Assembly (NCBI GenBank): GCA_041648475.1
Contig: JBAZOV010000010.1
Span: forward strand, 1 to 64,000
Source: Methanoperedens sp041648475
Lineage (GTDB): Archaea; Halobacteriota; Methanosarcinia; Methanosarcinales; Methanoperedenaceae
Direction: 5' to 3'
Length of the DNA stretch: 64,000 bases
Below, one piece after another: positions 55,580-63,391 of the stretch. How positions within the stretch are numbered: position 1 is the first letter of the stretch; each line of letters opens with the position of its first letter. The position numbers were made by a program, and so were the translations under genes. The notes under the pieces are model-generated. The model did no database searches. It saw only the letters and a list, made by a program, of their open reading frames with translations, and was not told where the DNA came from.

Positions 55580-55627
55580 ATTTTTTCTTGATACGACCAT
55601 TAGTATTTGCTAATAATATCTAGATAC

Positions 55628-55841
55628 ACACCTTGACCCAACGCTAAGATGGGCGGGTAAAACCTAACATCTATCTTTTGAAATTCCTACAGTTTCGTTC
55701 CACGTCCATGAGCGCATAGACCCGCTCACCATCATATAATCAACACGAAAGCGCGGAAGCGGCATCGAGAGCCAGAAGTCGCTGTTTGAGTTCACAGAGG
55801 AGAACCCGCCGCTTCGAGAGGCTAACGAGTCTGCAAACACA
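55628..55841 (+). pseudogene. Decayed duplicate of the 5' end of the Mod methyltransferase gene
   Basis: Bases 55628-55841 align almost without gaps to 58040-58254 of the intact mod gene (Mod residues ~48-119). In frame the fragment reads H-L-D-P-T-L-R-W-A-G-K-T then a stop, against H-L-D-P-A-L-I-W-A-G-K-T-E in Mod. Downstream, T-C-C-A-C-G-T-C-C-A-T-G-A-G-C-G-C-A-T-A and the segment for K-S-L-F-E-F-T-E-E-N-P-P-L are clearly the same. It is a relic of an older Mod locus or of a recombination event. Confidence 0.85.
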
Positions 55842-55911
55842 TGACAATTAGTATATCAATATTATATTATAGTTTATGAATGATAATATTTTTCATTCCA
55901 AAAGGCAACAC

Positions 55912-55922
55912 TTATATAAAAA
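55912..55922 (+). promoter_or_regulatory. TATA box of the nuclease/methyltransferase cassette
   Basis: TTATATAAAAA is centred about 28 bases before the ATG at 55945, giving a leaderless or near-leaderless transcript for the three-gene cassette. Confidence 0.55.
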
Positions 55923-55944
55923 GTGAATCGTCTATTTAATAAAA

Positions 55945-57039
55945 ATGGTTATCATGATATCTTCTCGTGCCGAACTCCATAAGTTGATGGAAAAAACAAT
56001 CAATAAAAATCTACAGTCAATGGAAGAGCGTGGGGAATATCAAGAGTATGCAGTTAAAACCAATATTATTGAATCAAACTGCTCCATAAAGGATATTCCT
56101 CTTTCATTTGCTGATTACACTCTTGAAATAAAACCAACTGAAGATAAGTTCTTATATATTATAATTGCAAAAAAAGGATCTGAAAAAATACTGCTTTATC
56201 TTGATACTTTCTTTAAGAGATTCTGGAAACTCTATAACATTGAAGAAAGTCTTACAATCAATAGATTCATCGAACAGTTTACAAACACTCTTCTTAAAGT
56301 TGATTCTCTATGGATGCCTTATCAGATGTTGAATAACTTTGAAAAGGATTATATCAACATTGGTTTCTCTATAAAATTCAAGCAAGAGATTTTGAAGGAT
56401 GAAGAGCTTTCTGAAGATGATATTTCTCAACTCACTATGAGGTTATGGTCAAAAGGTTCCTTACCTACAAAAAGTCTCATTAATCTCCTGCAAGAGAATA
56501 ATTATCCAACTACAAAAACTTCAACACGGTTATTAAATAAGAAGGATGATGAAATAAAGTTCCTTGATGAGGTTTTTTATGACGGGAAAGTCACAGTCAG
56601 CAAAGGAACAGATATTGAAGAACACATCCATTTTGTAGATGATATTATTGATAGTTATTCTGAAAAAATGACGCAAATAGAAGATAATAGAATGTATCTT
56701 GAATCATCATTTGGAGGCTTCAAGAATAATGGCTATCCATTTGAGATAAAATTCTCAAAAAGCCAGAATATAGAAAGAATCTCAGAAAAGTTGATAAATT
56801 CAACATCACCATTTAGGCTTTGGGGAGTTATTCATGATAAATATGATGATTTTCTAAGGATCGCTGGAGTGGATACTCATACAGGCGATAAATTCAACAT
56901 GGATCTTATGCCTGATCATGCAAGGGTATATCTTCCTAAAGAGGCTTGCGGCAATGTAATATTTAGATTATTTACAAATATCCAGCACTCGCTTGATCCA
57001 GGGGTGATGATCAGCGATGAGCACGGAAGTGTCTTTTGA
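55945..57039 (+). CDS. Unknown protein, first gene of the nuclease/methyltransferase cassette
   Basis: 364 residues, soluble, not recognised. The N-terminal ~60 residues are helical and charged, and the middle (~60-200) is mixed alpha/beta. The C-terminal ~130 residues include W-G-V-I-H-D-K-Y-D-D-F-L-R and D-T-H-T-G-D-K-F-N-M-D-L-M, which look like a beta-rich domain. No Walker, PD-(D/E)XK or helicase motif found. Start at 55945 is supported by the TATA box 28 bases upstream; other Met codons lie at 55954 and nearby. It overlaps the next gene by 23 bases, so the two are probably made together and may form a complex. Confidence 0.8.
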   Translation: MVIMISSRAELHKLMEKTINKNLQSMEERGEYQEYAVKTNIIESNCSIKDIPLSFADYTLEIKPTEDKFLYIIIAKKGSEKILLYLDTFFKRFWKLYNIEESLTINRFIEQFTNTLLKVDSLWMPYQMLNNFEKDYINIGFSIKFKQEILKDEELSEDDISQLTMRLWSKGSLPTKSLINLLQENNYPTTKTSTRLLNKKDDEIKFLDEVFYDGKVTVSKGTDIEEHIHFVDDIIDSYSEKMTQIEDNRMYLESSFGGFKNNGYPFEIKFSKSQNIERISEKLINSTSPFRLWGVIHDKYDDFLRIAGVDTHTGDKFNMDLMPDHARVYLPKEACGNVIFRLFTNIQHSLDPGVMISDEHGSVF

Positions 57040-57886
57040 TCATCTGGATGTGATCAATTCAGTTCTTAGCCTTGCTTTCAATCTCGAATCATATCCAAAT
57101 CATCTTTATAAAGCAGGATATCATATTTCAAGAATCGAACCACAATTCAATGTCAATGGAACTCTAAATCCTGATATTTTTTTCATATCCGACGAGAGGG
57201 GATTATTTTGTGAATGCAAAAGTGATGAGTATTTTATAGGAAATAATCTTAAACAGTATCAGAAAATTACTATTCGAAACCTTGTTGAAAAAGGTATTGA
57301 TGTCCCTAAAGAGGAAATGGAATTTGATGTGGGGATATTTGGAAAAGAGAATATCGAATCTTTAAAAGACAGACTTGCGGAGAAAGGAATAACCTATCCA
57401 CAAGTGGTTATTGATGAATTTATTCAGAAAAGATATGGGGATGATTTTAAAGATCCTGTTCTTCGAGAATTGTTCAGCGAACCAGTAAAAATCAATAGTA
57501 AACCACTTCTCATAATAAAATTTGTAGAAGATAGTCCTTTTAAGAAAATCGCACCATTCATATTCAATACATTAATGTCAAGATCAGTATCCAGACGTAC
57601 AACTTTCACTTCAAGGGAATTAACTGAAGAATCTCTGGGAGAAATCTGGGATCATCTTGATAAGGATTTGCAAAAATCCTTAAATGGAAAAATAAGACGA
57701 TTTTTGAAACATTGTAAAAGTCATGAATTAAATGATTATCTCAGCAATAGAGAAGATGTCTGGATTATTGAAATAAATGAGCATTGGAAAAGCAGGAAAA
57801 AATTCAGCGATGATTGTAATCGTTTGATGGGAAATCTGAGTCAAAAAATATTATTTGATTTTGGATTTGAAGAAGAAAATGAGTAG
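57017..57886 (+). CDS. PD-(D/E)XK nuclease-like protein
   Basis: 289 residues. L-N-P-D-I-F-F followed about ten residues later by L-F-C-E-C-K matches the D...ExK core of the PD-(D/E)XK nuclease fold (residues ~48-71). The remainder is helical with charged stretches and no second recognisable domain. It lies between the unknown gene (23-base overlap) and the Mod methyltransferase (10-base gap), the position expected for a restriction-type effector. The nuclease call rests on this short motif; an inactive fold or a different enzyme is possible. Confidence 0.7.
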   Translation: MSTEVSFDHLDVINSVLSLAFNLESYPNHLYKAGYHISRIEPQFNVNGTLNPDIFFISDERGLFCECKSDEYFIGNNLKQYQKITIRNLVEKGIDVPKEEMEFDVGIFGKENIESLKDRLAEKGITYPQVVIDEFIQKRYGDDFKDPVLRELFSEPVKINSKPLLIIKFVEDSPFKKIAPFIFNTLMSRSVSRRTTFTSRELTEESLGEIWDHLDKDLQKSLNGKIRRFLKHCKSHELNDYLSNREDVWIIEINEHWKSRKKFSDDCNRLMGNLSQKILFDFGFEEENE

Positions 57887-57896
57887 AAGGATATAA

Positions 57897-60470
57897 ATGT
57901 CCAAAATCCCTAAATCCGAAAAGAAATCCATCGAACAATATGACCACAAGGGCAAAGAACGATGCAATAACCCGCCCGTCGGTCTTGTAACCCCTGACAC
58001 CGACCGCGAAACCGGAAAAAAGACCTATTCCTATGATCCACATCTTGACCCCGCGCTCATCTGGGCAGGGAAAACCGAACACACCTCATTCGACATCCCC
58101 ACAGTCTCCCTCCACGTCCATGAGCGCATAGACCCGCGCACGATCATCGAATCCGTGAGAAGGCGTGGAAACGGTGTCGAGCGCCAGAAGTCGCTTTTTG
58201 AGTTCACAGAGGAAAATCCGCCGCTGCGAGAGGCTATCGAGTTCTACAAACACAGGCACAACTGGTCAAACCGCATGATAGCGGGTGATTCGCTTCTTGT
58301 GATGAACTCGCTGATCGAGAAAGAAGGGATGGCTGGCAAAGTACAGATGATCTATATCGACCCGCCTTACGGTATCAAGTACGGCTCCAATTTCCAGCCT
58401 TTCGTGAACAAACGCGAGGTGAAGGACGGGAAGGACGAAGACCTGACGCAGGAGCCTGAGATGATAAAGGCTTTTCGTGATACATGGGAGCTTGGGATAC
58501 ATTCGTATCTGACCTATTTGAGGGACAGGCTGCTGCTGGCGCGGGAGTTGTTGACCGAGAGCGGGAGTGTTTTTGTGCAGATAAGCGATGAGAATGTGCA
58601 TCTGGTAAGGAATTTGATGGATGAGGTGTTCGGGGTGAGGAATTTTGTTAGTTTAATTTATTTCAGTACTACGGGGGGTTTTTCGGCTAATGGTATCAGT
58701 CGTGTAGGCGATTATCTTGTTTGGTATTCAAAGAAATTGCAAGATTTGAAATATAATCAACTTTTTTTACCTAAAGAAAACCTTGAAAAAGGCGATTCAG
58801 CCTATAAAAATATTGAATTAGCGAATGGAACAAGACGTCCGATGACAAAAGAGGAAAAGGATAGTTCAGTATCAATTCCTAATAATTCGAAAATATATCG
58901 TCTTGATAATTTACAAAGTCAAGGGAATTCAAGTCAAGATACACCTTTTGAATTTGAAGGAGTTGTTTATCGTCCAAATCCAAATAGCCATTGGAAGGCT
59001 AATTATCCTGATGGAATGGAGCGATTGAAAAATGCAGGAAGAATTGAAAAATTTGGCAATACATTGAGTTATGTGAGATTTCTAAATGACAATATAGTTA
59101 ATCCATTGACTAATTCATGGATGGATACAAGTTTTGCTGGTTTTGCTTCGGATAAGAAGTATGTTGTCGAGACAAACACCAAAGTCATAGCTCGCTGCCT
59201 CCTCATGACCACAGACCCCGGCGACCTCGTGCTTGACCCCACATGCGGCTCTGGCACGACCGCCTATGTCGCAGAGCAGTGGGGACGGCGCTGGATAACG
59301 TGCGATACCTCGCGCGTGGCTGTTGCGCTTGCAAAACAGCGCCTCATGACTGTGAGTTTTGATTATTATAAACTGGCGTATCCTGACGAGGGGGTAGGTT
59401 CGGGATTCAAATATAAAACCGTGCCGCATATAACGCTAAAGAGCATTGCCACAAATGAGCCTTCGGAGCAGGAGACGCTGTATGACCAGCCGCTTGTGGA
59501 TAATGCAAAGGCTCGCGTCAGCGGACCCTTTACGGTTGAGGCTGTGCCTGCGCCTGTGGTCAAGCCGCTCTCTGAGATCAAAACTGAGGCGCAGCCTGCT
59601 GATGTGTCTGTGGCGCGCTCTGGTGAGACGCTGCGACAGAGCGAGTGGAGCGCAGAGCTTTTAAAATGCGGCATCAGAGGAAAGAACGGGCAGTACATCC
59701 AGTTCTCGCGGGTTGAACCTCTTGCAGGCACGCGGTGGCTGCATGCGGATGCTGAGACAAAACCAAATGAACTGGGGGCAGCCACCGTAAAGGAAGGCGC
59801 CGCATCGTATGTGCAGCGTGCTGTCATATCATTCGGGCCTGAACATGCGCCTCTGGAACGTCGCCAGGTGGAACTGGCATGGGAAGAGGCACGAACGCTT
59901 TTTCCGCGTCCGGGAATGATTATTTTTGTTTCCTTCCAGTTCGATCCTGAAGCTGCAAAAGACATAGATGAGACTGACCCGCAAAAGGTGGGAATGACAT
60001 TCCTGAAAGTCCAGATGAACACAGACCTTCTCACGGATGATTTGAAGAAAAAGCGCGCAAGCAACGAAAGCTTCTGGCTTATAGGTCAGCCTGATGTGAA
60101 ATTAGAGAGAATAAAGGATGAAAAGGGCAGGGACAGATACCGCGTTGAAGTCCTGGGTTTTGATTATTACAATACAAAAACAGGTGCGATAGAATCAGGA
60201 GGCACGGAAAAGATCGCAGTTTGGATGCTGGATACAGATTATGATGGACGAAGCCTTTTCCCGCAGCAGGTATTCTTCCCGATGGCGGGTGAGAAAGATG
60301 GATGGGCGAGGCTTGCAAAGAACCTGAAAGCTGAAATAGACGAGGAACGCATTGAAGCTTATCGTGGTACAGTCTCCCTGCCATTTGATGCCAGGAGGAA
60401 CGGGCGAATCGCGGTCAAGATCGTGGATGATAGGGGGATCGAGAGTTTGAAGATAGTTGAGGTGAAGTGA
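57897..60470 (+). CDS. Beta-class adenine-specific DNA methyltransferase (type III Mod-like)
   Basis: 857 residues. Catalytic motif D-P-P-Y at 155-158 (M-I-Y-I-D-P-P-Y-G-I) comes before the SAM-binding motif D-P-T-C-G-S-G-T-T (~443-452), which is the beta-class order of type III Mod and related N6-adenine methylases. The stretch between them is the target recognition region. The C-terminal ~350 residues are an extra domain found in large Mod proteins. Bases ~58640-59165 are strikingly AT-rich while both flanks are GC-rich, so the recognition region may have been swapped. A cognate Res helicase gene survives only as a truncated piece at 61610. Confidence 0.9.
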   Translation: MSKIPKSEKKSIEQYDHKGKERCNNPPVGLVTPDTDRETGKKTYSYDPHLDPALIWAGKTEHTSFDIPTVSLHVHERIDPRTIIESVRRRGNGVERQKSLFEFTEENPPLREAIEFYKHRHNWSNRMIAGDSLLVMNSLIEKEGMAGKVQMIYIDPPYGIKYGSNFQPFVNKREVKDGKDEDLTQEPEMIKAFRDTWELGIHSYLTYLRDRLLLARELLTESGSVFVQISDENVHLVRNLMDEVFGVRNFVSLIYFSTTGGFSANGISRVGDYLVWYSKKLQDLKYNQLFLPKENLEKGDSAYKNIELANGTRRPMTKEEKDSSVSIPNNSKIYRLDNLQSQGNSSQDTPFEFEGVVYRPNPNSHWKANYPDGMERLKNAGRIEKFGNTLSYVRFLNDNIVNPLTNSWMDTSFAGFASDKKYVVETNTKVIARCLLMTTDPGDLVLDPTCGSGTTAYVAEQWGRRWITCDTSRVAVALAKQRLMTVSFDYYKLAYPDEGVGSGFKYKTVPHITLKSIATNEPSEQETLYDQPLVDNAKARVSGPFTVEAVPAPVVKPLSEIKTEAQPADVSVARSGETLRQSEWSAELLKCGIRGKNGQYIQFSRVEPLAGTRWLHADAETKPNELGAATVKEGAASYVQRAVISFGPEHAPLERRQVELAWEEARTLFPRPGMIIFVSFQFDPEAAKDIDETDPQKVGMTFLKVQMNTDLLTDDLKKKRASNESFWLIGQPDVKLERIKDEKGRDRYRVEVLGFDYYNTKTGAIESGGTEKIAVWMLDTDYDGRSLFPQQVFFPMAGEKDGWARLAKNLKAEIDEERIEAYRGTVSLPFDARRNGRIAVKIVDDRGIESLKIVEVK

Positions 60471-60525
60471 AGTGAAGGGAGAGTTTAATAGCAGAATTAA
60501 GATAGATGAAATGTGAGTTGATCAA

Positions 60526-60945
60526 ATGCTTCCAGAAAACATTGAACATAAATTAATATCAGAATTAAAAAACAAATTCCATGATGAACTTCACAGCATT
60601 GTTTTATTCGGCTCATATGCAAGAGGGACAGCTCAAAAATATTCTGACATCGATATCCTCATAATTCTGAACAGGAAATTTACAGATTGGACGGAGCGAA
60701 TGAACCTTGAAATAGAACTTCGAAAAAAGCTTTACCGCACAGTCGGTCAGGTTTCTCCAAAAACGGCATCAATCGATGAACTGAATGAAGCGCTGGAGAA
60801 TTTTAATCCGCTCATACTCAATATCCTCAATTATGGCCTCCCTTTATTCGATGACGGCAGCTTCAATAAACTAAAAGATCATTTTAGATACATAGTACCT
60901 GGAAAGGTTGTGCAGCGTGCAGAACACTGGGAGGTCGTGGCTTGA
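60526..60945 (+). CDS. MNT-type nucleotidyltransferase
   Basis: 139 residues. F-G-S-Y-A-R-G-T-A ... S-D-I-D-I-L-I is the G-S-x(n)-D-x-D signature of minimal nucleotidyltransferases. Such proteins pair with HEPN proteins as toxin-antitoxin or defence modules. Some AMPylate the partner. Its stop overlaps the TTG start of the HEPN gene (TTGA). It lies 55 bases after mod. Confidence 0.9.
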   Translation: MLPENIEHKLISELKNKFHDELHSIVLFGSYARGTAQKYSDIDILIILNRKFTDWTERMNLEIELRKKLYRTVGQVSPKTASIDELNEALENFNPLILNILNYGLPLFDDGSFNKLKDHFRYIVPGKVVQRAEHWEVVA

Positions 60946-61379
60946 ATCAGAACTTTGACATAGCAAAAGCATATCTTATCGAGGCAAACAACGATTTTGA
61001 TGTTGTTTCTCTACTTATTGAAAATAATAAATTCAGTATAGCTGTATTCCATGCCCAGCAGGCTGTAGAAAAATTGCAAAAAGCATGCCTTGCAGCAGAG
61101 GGGGAAATAGGGATATATAAACATGAAATTTTCTCTTTTTTTCTTAACGCTTTTAAAAATAAAATCGAAATTGAAACAATGGCGCTTCTTGAAGAAGCTG
61201 TCGTTCCTCTTGAAGAAAATTGGGCAATATCAAAATATCCTGACTGGAGGGTAAAACCGATATGGATACCTTCCCAGCGATACAATCATGATAACGCAAG
61301 AATGAATGAAACGAGAATGCAATCGGTTTTTGATATTCTAGTGCCTTTTTTGAAAATAAATTATGATATCGAAGTATGA
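60942..61379 (+). CDS. HEPN-domain protein
   Basis: 145 residues, starting at a TTG that overlaps the MNT stop. A-V-F-H-A-Q-Q-A-V-E-K-L-Q-K-A-C-L is the typical HEPN core helix. The R-x(4-6)-H motif of RNase-active HEPN proteins was not found; R-Y-N-H near the C-terminus is the nearest match. Acts with the MNT protein, probably as a two-gene module. Confidence 0.88.
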   Translation: MNQNFDIAKAYLIEANNDFDVVSLLIENNKFSIAVFHAQQAVEKLQKACLAAEGEIGIYKHEIFSFFLNAFKNKIEIETMALLEEAVVPLEENWAISKYPDWRVKPIWIPSQRYNHDNARMNETRMQSVFDILVPFLKINYDIEV

Positions 61380-61609
61380 TTTATATGAAAGCATCGAACA
61401 GATGGGATTTATTGGAAAACAAACCTCAGATAATGGCGCCCAGAGTCGCGCTTCTGGGCGTCATCATCTGCGGTTAATATTCGTTTCATTTAGTGATATA
61501 ACCCTGAAAATTCAATTGAAACTATCCCTTGCGTCATTTTCGCAATCTGTGTTCCATCATGGGGTGTATTATCATTCTGAGAAGATAATCCTGAATACAT
61601 AGGAGATTT

Positions 61610-62101
61610 ATGAAATCCACCATCGACCGCCTCATAATAAACTCACCCTATGAAGAACCCGCCCATTACTGGAGCTATGACCGGGAAACACGCTTTTTCT
61701 CTCTCAAAGACGGCAGGCGCCCGGCAGGATATATTGTTGCAACCGAAAATTCAAAAGCTTTCGATGACCCCGGAAAATTCATAGAAATACCTCTTGTCAA
61801 TAAGATCCGCCAGCGTGTAAAAGCATGGAGCGCCGAATATTCAGGCGTCACCGGGATCACAAAAAGGCTGCTTGAGCACTGGCGAAATCCAGAAGAAAGG
61901 GAACACCGCCGCTTTTTCTTTTGCCAGCTTGAAGCCATTGAAACGCTCATCTGGCTCACAGAAGCCCCTGAATCGGAAAAAGTTGGTATTGAAATACCCT
62001 CAGATGGCGGTTTGTTCGGGCGCCTGTGTTCCAAAATGGCGGCTTTGGAACATGGCAATGGGCAGTATCAAAAGATCCCGCCGATGTCGCCGGTATCATA
62101 A
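61610..62101 (+). pseudogene. Type III restriction helicase (Res) N-terminal fragment, truncated before Walker A
   Basis: 163 residues. I-I-N-S-P-Y-E-E-P, G-R-R-P-A-G-Y, S-K-A-F-D-D-P-G, G-V-T-G-I-T-K-R-L-L-E-H-W and F-F-F-C-Q-L-E-A-I-E-T are the N-terminal hallmarks of the large Res/DEAD helicase family. In full-length members L-C-S-K-M-A is followed at once by T-G-S-G-K-T (Walker A). Here the sequence changes to A-L-E-H-G-N-G and stops 16 codons later. Without any helicase or nuclease part it cannot be an active Res. It could be a relic or a small leftover partner of Mod. GGAG precedes the ATG. Confidence 0.85.
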
Positions 62102-62138
62102 ATACTATTTTTTTAGCGTGTCAACCTGCTGTTTTGTC

Positions 62139-62169
62139 CTGATTAGGCAGACTAACTATTCCTAATCAG
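62139..62169. terminator. Hairpin between convergent genes
   Basis: CTGATTAGG (62139-62147) pairs with CCTAATCAG (62161-62169) with a 13-base loop, overlapping the stop codon of the CDF gene. No clear T-tract on either side, so termination is only likely. Confidence 0.45.
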
Positions 62170-63041
62170 TGATGGCTTTCGTGCCCTTCATCATGCAAAA
62201 CACATTCGGCACATTCGAATTGCAATGTAGTGTGAAGTATCTGGAACCTGTCTTTGACGGTTTTGTTTATATTGCTTATTAATATCTCTGTCTGCTGCAC
62301 ATGTATCCTGTCCACAAGCACATGCGCGCTCATGGCATGGATATTGGAACAGATGCTCCAGATATGGATATCATGGATTCCTTTTACGCCGTCTATTTCC
62401 ATCAATACTTTTGTAAGAGTATCGGCATCAACGTGCCGGGGAGCAAATTCAAGAAGTATCCTGACTGAGCCGGTAACAAGCGTAAACGCCCCGTAAAGAA
62501 GCATTGCGCCGATGGCGATACTAAGCACAGGATCAACAACAGTCTTTCCGGTGAATATGATAACCACAGCTCCGGCTATCACTGCTATGGATGCAAGAGC
62601 GTCTCCTATTACATGGAGGTATGCCCCTTTTATATTCAGGTCATGATGCCCGTGCAATTTCAAAGCCACCCACGCATTGACCGCAAGTCCGATCGTTGCT
62701 ATCACAAGCATTTCCTGGCCCTTTACTGCAGGCGGATCCAGTATCCTTCCATATGCTTCATAAAAGATGAAAACTGCAATCCCTATGATCGTTAATCCAT
62801 TGATAAGGGCGGCAAATATCTCAAATCTGTGATACCCGAATGTCATATTGCTGTTTGACGGGCGGGCTGATATTCGTATGGCTCCGTAGGTGAGAAGTAA
62901 GGCTATAACATCCATTAATACATGGGCTGAGTCAGAAAGGAGAGCCAGGCTGTTTGACAATATCCCTCCTGCTAATTCAAGGAAGAAAATAAGAGTTGTC
63001 AGGAGAATGGCGATTTTCAGGTTTTTATCGATGTTTTCCAT
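62166..63041 (-). CDS. Cation diffusion facilitator (CDF) metal efflux protein
   Basis: 291 residues, six transmembrane segments. The two metal-site motifs are present: S-D-S-A-H-V-L-M-D and H-V-I-G-D-A-L-A-S, both H-x(3)-D. The cytosolic C-terminal domain (~205-291) ends with C-A-E-C and an H/E-rich tail (D-E-G-H-E-S-H-H) suited to Zn/Co/Cd. Exports divalent metal in exchange for protons. Its start is 56 bases from the divergent DUF1805 gene. Confidence 0.92.
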   Translation of the reverse strand: MENIDKNLKIAILLTTLIFFLELAGGILSNSLALLSDSAHVLMDVIALLLTYGAIRISARPSNSNMTFGYHRFEIFAALINGLTIIGIAVFIFYEAYGRILDPPAVKGQEMLVIATIGLAVNAWVALKLHGHHDLNIKGAYLHVIGDALASIAVIAGAVVIIFTGKTVVDPVLSIAIGAMLLYGAFTLVTGSVRILLEFAPRHVDADTLTKVLMEIDGVKGIHDIHIWSICSNIHAMSAHVLVDRIHVQQTEILISNINKTVKDRFQILHTTLQFECAECVLHDEGHESHH

Positions 63042-63097
63042 TATTGATTATAATGATTGGCCGGATAATAAGATATTTCTATAGGAAAATCAAACGT

Positions 63098-63391
63098 ATG
63101 AACATGTTAATAGAACAAATAAATCTTGAAAAAGGGTGCGGGATAGGACTAAAGATGGATATGGAACATGCTCCTCTGCTTGTTATTCGCGCAGGCTGCG
63201 GTTTTGTAATGTGCGGATATCTCAATATGGATATAGCCAATAAACTGGGGGATGTCGCTGTAAGAGTTACAGGTGTCAGAAGCTTTGAGGATGTATTGAA
63301 CGCAAAAGTAGTGGATGTCTCTGAGGCCGCAAAGAAACGAGGGATAACGGCTGGAATATCGGCAAAAGAAGCGCTAAACATGATGTTTTGA
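63098..63391 (+). CDS. DUF1805-family protein
   Basis: 97 residues from the ATG at 63098; a longer frame from 62996 would overlap the divergent CDF gene and adds no conserved sequence. G-F-V-M-C-G-Y-L-N and V-T-G-V-R-S-F-E-D-V-L-N-A-K-V-V match the small DUF1805 family, whose function is unknown. The C-terminal Ser/Ala/Lys-rich helix is typical. An AT-rich box (~63066-63075) is about 25 bases upstream, so the transcript may be leaderless. Confidence 0.8.
   Translation: MNMLIEQINLEKGCGIGLKMDMEHAPLLVIRAGCGFVMCGYLNMDIANKLGDVAVRVTGVRSFEDVLNAKVVDVSEAAKKRGITAGISAKEALNMMF

Larger units (their letters stand above)
55580..55944. other. Intergenic region holding a decayed mod fragment and a promoter
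   Basis: 365 bases with no intact gene. Most of it (55628-55841) is a degenerate copy of the 5' part of the downstream methyltransferase gene. The last ~100 bases are AT-rich and include the TATA element of the next gene. Confidence 0.8.

Noticed and set aside
61363..61602. 79-residue open frame between the HEPN and Res-stub genes
   Set aside because: It overlaps the HEPN gene, has no ribosome-binding site and shows no domain-like pattern.
62996..63097. N-terminal extension of the DUF1805 frame
   Set aside because: It overlaps the divergent CDF gene, and the family sequence begins at the ATG at 63098.
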